NCBI GenBank assembly: GCA_027364815.1
Contig: DAHXOQ010000085.1
Span: 1-10,122, forward strand
Length of the DNA: 10,122 nucleotides
Reading direction: 5' to 3'
Source: Acidobacteriaceae bacterium
GTDB lineage: Bacteria > Acidobacteriota > Terriglobia > Terriglobales > Acidobacteriaceae
Shown: positions 7,278-10,122 of the stretch, one piece after another
Layout: every line of letters begins with the position of its first letter
Position numbering within the stretch: the stretch's first letter is position 1
Notes under the pieces: model-generated
Databases searched by the model: none
The model's input: the letters and a program-made list of their open reading frames with translations, nothing else
What the model was told of the DNA's origin: nothing
Translations under genes and position numbers: made by a program

Positions 7278-7307
7278 AGGCGCCTATAGACGCGTCTGCT
7301 GCATGCA
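7278..7307. repeat. Three consecutive perfect palindromes between uup and nadK
   Basis: AGGCGCCT (7278-7285), AGACGCGTCT (7288-7297) and TGCATGCA (7300-7307) are each their own reverse complement and are separated by exactly 2 nt each. AGGCGC can also pair with GCGTCT (one G-U) to give a 6-bp hairpin. No T-run follows on the plus strand. They lie in the 65-nt gap between convergent genes, where a termination structure for uup would be expected. Confidence 0.5.
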
Positions 7308-7311
7308 ATGC

Positions 7312-8181
7312 CTAGCGTTCGCCCCAGCTGAGCTTGGTGCGCAGAACGTCGAAGAAGCTGCTTTGCTGCATGCGAATCAATTTGACTGCATCGCGCGAGC
7401 GGCAGCAGCGAACCTCGTCGCCGAGTCTCAGTTCCACGGCGCGCTGTCCATCGACGGTGAGAATTGTCTGGTCGGGTACGCCAATCACACGCAAGGTGAT
7501 CACCGCATCTCCGCGCACCACCATCGGGCGCAGTGTCAGCAGATGCGGGCAGATGGGAGAAATCACCATCGCGTCGACGTCCGGCGTCAGGATGGGACCA
7601 TTTGCAGAAAGGTTGTACGCAGTCGACCCGGTGGGTGTGGCAACAATCACCCCGTCTGCGCGGAAGTTGGCGGCAGTGCGACCATCGAGTTCAACCGTGT
7701 ACTCGCCCATACGGGCGATGGAAGCCTTGGACAAGACCACATCGTTGAGCGCTTCAAAAGAAGTAATGCGTTCGCCGTTGCGCCAATGGCTGGCATGGAG
7801 CATGGCACGCAAATCAATCAGATGCTTTCCATCAAGCCATCCCTCCAGCGTTGGGTAAAGATTGGAAAGCCGCACTTCGGTCAAAAAACCCAACTGGCCG
7901 AGGTTGACACTGAGAATGGACGTTCCTGTTGAAGCAAATATTCGCGCCACGGAGAGCAGCGTTCCATCACCGCCCAGCATGATGACCAGTCGCGGATTGT
8001 GCTTTGGCAATTCTGCTCGTTCAACAACTTGAACAGAGCTTTGCGCCGCGTCAAGATACGCACCGCTTTGGCGATCAAGCAGCGCTTCAAAATTATGATT
8101 GTTCAGCCACGCGATCAGCTCCGGCAGAATCTTGCGGAGTTCTTCCTGCTGCGGCTTCGAGACTATAGCAACGCGTTCCAT
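7312..8181 (-). CDS. nadK: NAD kinase
   Basis: NadK phosphorylates NAD+ at the 2' position of the adenosine ribose to make NADP+, using ATP or polyphosphate, and is the only route to NADP in most bacteria. It is a cytoplasmic oligomer. The 289 residues match the usual family length. Visible motifs are GGDGT (70-74, catalytic Asp72), VNLGQLGFLTE (92-102), the NAD-binding ALNDVVL (Asn146, Asp147), TPTGSTAYNLSANGPI (182-197) and TVDGQ (242-246) in the C-terminal lobe. The N-terminus MERVAIVSKP is a standard first strand of the Rossmann-like domain. The start is ATG, with GGAG 4 nt upstream. It lies 79 nt downstream of tlyA on the same strand, a pairing (often with recN) known from many bacteria, so the two are likely cotranscribed. 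recN is not seen here; convergent uup lies beyond it. Confidence 0.96.
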   Translation of the reverse strand: MERVAIVSKPQQEELRKILPELIAWLNNHNFEALLDRQSGAYLDAAQSSVQVVERAELPKHNPRLVIMLGGDGTLLSVARIFASTGTSILSVNLGQLGFLTEVRLSNLYPTLEGWLDGKHLIDLRAMLHASHWRNGERITSFEALNDVVLSKASIARMGEYTVELDGRTAANFRADGVIVATPTGSTAYNLSANGPILTPDVDAMVISPICPHLLTLRPMVVRGDAVITLRVIGVPDQTILTVDGQRAVELRLGDEVRCCRSRDAVKLIRMQQSSFFDVLRTKLSWGER

Positions 8182-8260
8182 GCCGCTCCAGTGTAATGGA
8201 TTTGCTCGCTCTTGCGCACTTGGATTGCAAATGGCCTCTCACGGTGAGTGCAACAACCCA

Positions 8261-9052
8261 CTACGGCCGCTTGGCGTAAAGCAGAAATTCCTGATTGCCT
8301 TCTGTTCCGGTGATCGGTGAAGGAATCGTCTCCACGACCCGCCAGCCAACCTCGCGCACACAATCAGCGACGCGTTCAACAGCAAGTCGGTGTGCTTCAG
8401 GATCACGCACAATTCCACCCTTGCCCACATGCTCGCGCCCTGCTTCAAATTGCGGCTTCACCAGAATCACGGCCTCGCTCAAATGCGGTGCTGCTAACAG
8501 CACAGGTGGCAAAACCAGCGTGACTGAAATGAAAGAAACATCCATCACCAGGAGCGTCAGCTGAGTTCGACCTTCAAATCTGGCAGCATCGCCATCCAAC
8601 TCACCCGGCTTCAACAAGCGCGCGTTAGTTCGCGCAACGAGTCGAACACGCGGGTCAATCCTGAGCTTCATCGCAATCTGACCGAAGCCCGTGTCAACGG
8701 CCGTCACATGAGACGCGCCATGCTGCAACAGGCAATCCGTAAACCCGCCTGTTGAAGCGCCTACATCCAGGCATCCGCGTCCCTCAACCGGAATCGGCCA
8801 GTGAACCAGCGCACCGGCGAGCTTCAATCCTCCGCGGCTGACAAAAGGCATCTCATCTCCGAGGATTCTGATCGCTGCATCATCCGCCACTGAAGCTCCG
8901 GGCTTTTCCATCTTCTGTTCCGCCACCAGCACACGCCCGGCAAGAATCAGCGCACGGGCGCGCTCTCGACTCTGCACCAGGCCAGATTCAACCAGTCGTG
9001 CGTCCAGCCGGATTTTATTTGGACGAATTTTCTTTTCAGCTGACAATCGCAC
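8261..9052 (-). CDS. tlyA: TlyA family 16S/23S rRNA (cytidine-2'-O)-methyltransferase
   Basis: TlyA proteins add 2'-O-methyl groups to cytidines of 16S and/or 23S rRNA near the subunit interface; in mycobacteria loss of the activity gives capreomycin resistance. The protein has 263 residues. An S4 RNA-binding domain spans about 14-70 (IRLDARLVESGLVQSRERARALILAGRVLV), followed by FVSRGGLKL and an FtsJ-like methyltransferase fold. The SAM-binding motif is LDVGASTGGFTD (95-106). The 2'-O-methyltransferase K-D-K-E tetrad is intact: Lys77, Asp171 (MDVSF), Lys199 (VKPQFE) and Glu255 (NQEFLLY). The start is GTG at 9050-9052; a stop codon lies four codons upstream, and the only other candidate is TTG two codons later. 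AGG lies directly against the GTG, so the true start between these two is uncertain. Similar proteins have been called hemolysins, but the tetrad supports a methyltransferase. It probably forms an operon with nadK. Confidence 0.95.
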   Translation of the reverse strand: MRLSAEKKIRPNKIRLDARLVESGLVQSRERARALILAGRVLVAEQKMEKPGASVADDAAIRILGDEMPFVSRGGLKLAGALVHWPIPVEGRGCLDVGASTGGFTDCLLQHGASHVTAVDTGFGQIAMKLRIDPRVRLVARTNARLLKPGELDGDAARFEGRTQLTLLVMDVSFISVTLVLPPVLLAAPHLSEAVILVKPQFEAGREHVGKGGIVRDPEAHRLAVERVADCVREVGWRVVETIPSPITGTEGNQEFLLYAKRP

Positions 9053-9219
9053 CCTGCTTTTTCAAAATACAAATTCCTGCAATCCAAAACCAATACTAAT
9101 GCAGCGGCTGTCATGCAGACATTCATGCTCACATTCCATCGCTGAATACGTCTTTGTAATGAGAAACCAAAGTCAGAATTACTTGAAAAGTTGTCTTGAA
9201 TCCAGTCACAATTCTCGCC

Positions 9220-9234
9220 ATCTTGACTCAAGAT
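9220..9234. promoter_or_regulatory. 15-bp dyad ATCTTGACTCAAGAT over a candidate -35 element
   Basis: ATCTTGA and TCAAGAT are perfect inverted copies around a single central C. The dyad covers the candidate -35 hexamer TTGACT (9223-9228) of the sigma factor promoter, a typical place for a repressor or activator site. CTTGA also occurs at 9182 and 9195, just upstream. Confidence 0.45.
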
Positions 9235-9250
9235 ATTACTTTCCTGGAAT
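9223..9250 (+). promoter_or_regulatory. Candidate housekeeping promoter for the ECF sigma gene (TTGACT-N16-TGGAAT)
   Basis: TTGACT (9223-9228) matches TTGACA in five of six positions; TGGAAT (9245-9250) matches TATAAT in four of six, with a 16-nt spacer. Transcription would start near 9257 and give a leader of about 60 nt before the ATG at 9316. The match is moderate. Many ECF genes use their own promoter type, which I did not recognise here. Confidence 0.35.
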
Positions 9251-9315
9251 TAATCAATTGCGCCCTCATTATCAGCTTGCCCATTAAACTTGGGTGGATT
9301 ACTGTTAAAGGTGAT

Positions 9316-9948
9316 ATGGCTCAACCCAAGCTCAAATCGAATTACAATAGGCCACTTGCTGGTTTTGATTCTTCCTATTCGAACGACGCGCAGAATGATA
9401 ATCCCGCTTTGTTGAAGACCCTCGATGATGCTACCTTGCTCAGTTCTGTTGTTGCAGGCAGCAAATCCGCAATGGCCGAAATTTACGATCGCTATTCGCT
9501 AACTTGCTACGCTATTGCCATGCGGATTCTTGATTCAGCAGCTGCTGCTGAAGAAGTCACCCGCGATGTTTTGCTGGATGTTTGGCGCCAGCCTTCGGAT
9601 TACATATCCAGTAACAGCGTACTGCCGATTTGGCTGACTCTGACCACCCGTCGGCGCGCCCTGGAGTTTCGTGATCTCAGTGGCCGTACGCTCGATGAAA
9701 ATGGCATCCCCATGCCCAACCCGCACGAACTGGGAATTTCAAAGCACCAAGCATGGCGTCTGGACAAATTCAAGCGCATCGTTGCGGCTCTCCCCGCCGA
9801 TCAAAAGCAGGTCCTTGAGCTTGTCTGGTTCAAGGGACTTGGCAACGACGAACTCGCGCAACAAACCGGGTTGAGTCTGGAAAAAATTCACTCCCGCTTG
9901 CACTCCGCTTTAGAGACACTCCACAATGCACTCGACGCAAATGAATAA
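9316..9948 (+). CDS. ECF-type RNA polymerase sigma-70 factor
   Basis: This is a two-domain sigma factor that would direct RNA polymerase to a special promoter set. From the chosen start it has 210 residues. Region 2 spans about 39-118 (LLSSVVAGSKSAMAEIYDRY, then AAEEVTRDVLLDVWRQPSDY). Region 4, the -35-binding helix-turn-helix, spans about 150-205 (IVAALPADQKQVLELVWFKGLGNDELAQQTGLSLEKIHSRLHSALETL). The first 35 residues are polar and not conserved. I chose ATG at 9316 because AAGG lies 4 nt upstream and region 2 follows at a normal distance. The frame is open back to a TTG at 9196, but that extension would add a hydrophobic segment not expected in a sigma factor. Its end overlaps the start of a zinc-finger anti-sigma gene, which marks it as an anti-sigma-controlled ECF factor. 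The stimulus it answers cannot be read here. Confidence 0.9.
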   Translation: MAQPKLKSNYNRPLAGFDSSYSNDAQNDNPALLKTLDDATLLSSVVAGSKSAMAEIYDRYSLTCYAIAMRILDSAAAAEEVTRDVLLDVWRQPSDYISSNSVLPIWLTLTTRRRALEFRDLSGRTLDENGIPMPNPHELGISKHQAWRLDKFKRIVAALPADQKQVLELVWFKGLGNDELAQQTGLSLEKIHSRLHSALETLHNALDANE

Positions 9949-10122
9949 AACCGGGCACATCAGCGATGAAAAACTCACTGAGTATGCGCTGGCCACGCTT
10001 CCACCATCCGAGCAGAACTCCATGCATGCGCACTTCCTGCTCTGTGCAGCCTGCCGTGAGGAGCTCCGCCAGAAATCTCTCGCTCTTGCTGCTTATGGTG
10101 CGGCTGTCCCGCAGGTATTTGT
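9941..10122 (+). CDS. Putative zinc-binding anti-sigma factor, partial (cut by the right edge)
   Basis: The first 60 codons are present. The sequence MNKTGHISDEKLTEYALATLPPSEQ followed by His31-x3-Cys35-x2-Cys38 (HFLLCAAC) is the zinc-binding anti-sigma (ZAS) motif, which holds an ECF sigma factor inactive at the membrane or in the cytoplasm. Whether a transmembrane segment and sensor domain follow is beyond the window. The ATG at 9941 overlaps the last 8 nt of the sigma gene, so translation is probably coupled. An in-frame ATG at 9926 would add five residues and has a GAG about 10 nt upstream, so it is a real alternative start. Confidence 0.8.
   Translation, partial: MNKTGHISDEKLTEYALATLPPSEQNSMHAHFLLCAACREELRQKSLALAAYGAAVPQVF

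Noticed and set aside
8238..8248. CTCAC-G-GTGAG dyad between tlyA and nadK as an operator or terminator
   Set aside because: The arms are only 5 bp with a single central base, no T-run follows, and the genes are probably cotranscribed.
9196..9315. N-terminal extension of the sigma factor with a hydrophobic stretch, which would suggest a membrane-linked sigma factor
   Set aside because: The upstream start is TTG with no ribosome binding site, the stretch overlaps the best candidate promoter and dyad, and ATG 9316 has an AAGG at good spacing and the normal family layout.
1..10122. CRISPR arrays, tRNA or rRNA genes, insertion sequences, phage genes, toxin-antitoxin or defence systems
   Set aside because: Reading both strands gave no regularly spaced long repeats, no transposase or integrase motifs and no RNA gene features; every large frame has a normal housekeeping or regulatory assignment.

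Overview
This window reads as an ordinary bacterial chromosome segment of moderate GC. The gene complement and the protein wording suggest an Acidobacteriota (Terriglobia-type) genome. That placement is an inference from recalled family resemblance and was not tested by any search. There are eight genes with good family assignments plus one partial gene at the right edge. No tRNA, rRNA, CRISPR array, insertion sequence or prophage gene could be recognised.

Layout. Positions 1-978 (minus) hold the N-terminal two thirds or so of a glutamine-dependent NAD+ synthetase (nadE), cut by the left edge. It lies 37 nt downstream of a minus-strand polyprenyl-phosphate sugar phosphotransferase (1016-2533), so the two could share a transcript. 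An AT-richer gap of 428 nt (2534-2961) follows and contains a consensus extended -10 element and a dyad. Next are two more minus-strand genes: an Mla/Mkl-type ABC ATPase (2962-3786) and an M20 dipeptidase (3863-5254). A perfect 14-bp inverted repeat sits between them. A divergent intergenic region (5255-5383) leads to plus-strand uup, an ABC-F ATPase (5384-7246). Uup converges on nadK (7312-8181, minus), which lies downstream of tlyA (8261-9052, minus). After a second divergent region comes a plus-strand ECF-type sigma factor (9316-9948), overlapped by the start of a zinc-binding anti-sigma factor (9941 to the right edge).

How the genes fit together. NadE makes NAD+ and NadK phosphorylates it to NADP+, so two steps of one pathway lie about 6.3 kb apart, though not in one operon. 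TlyA and NadK form a familiar pair in many bacteria. The sigma factor and zinc-finger protein form a typical sigma/anti-sigma unit. The sugar phosphotransferase would start exopolysaccharide or capsule assembly on undecaprenyl phosphate, but no other polysaccharide gene is visible here. The ABC ATPase lacks its usual permease and MCE partners within the window.

I did not find a convincing undescribed system. The most interesting signals are small DNA structures between genes: a dyad over a candidate -35 element upstream of the sigma gene, three GTGAGT hexamers at exact 12-bp steps, three consecutive perfect palindromes between uup and nadK, and the 14-bp inverted repeat upstream of the ABC gene.
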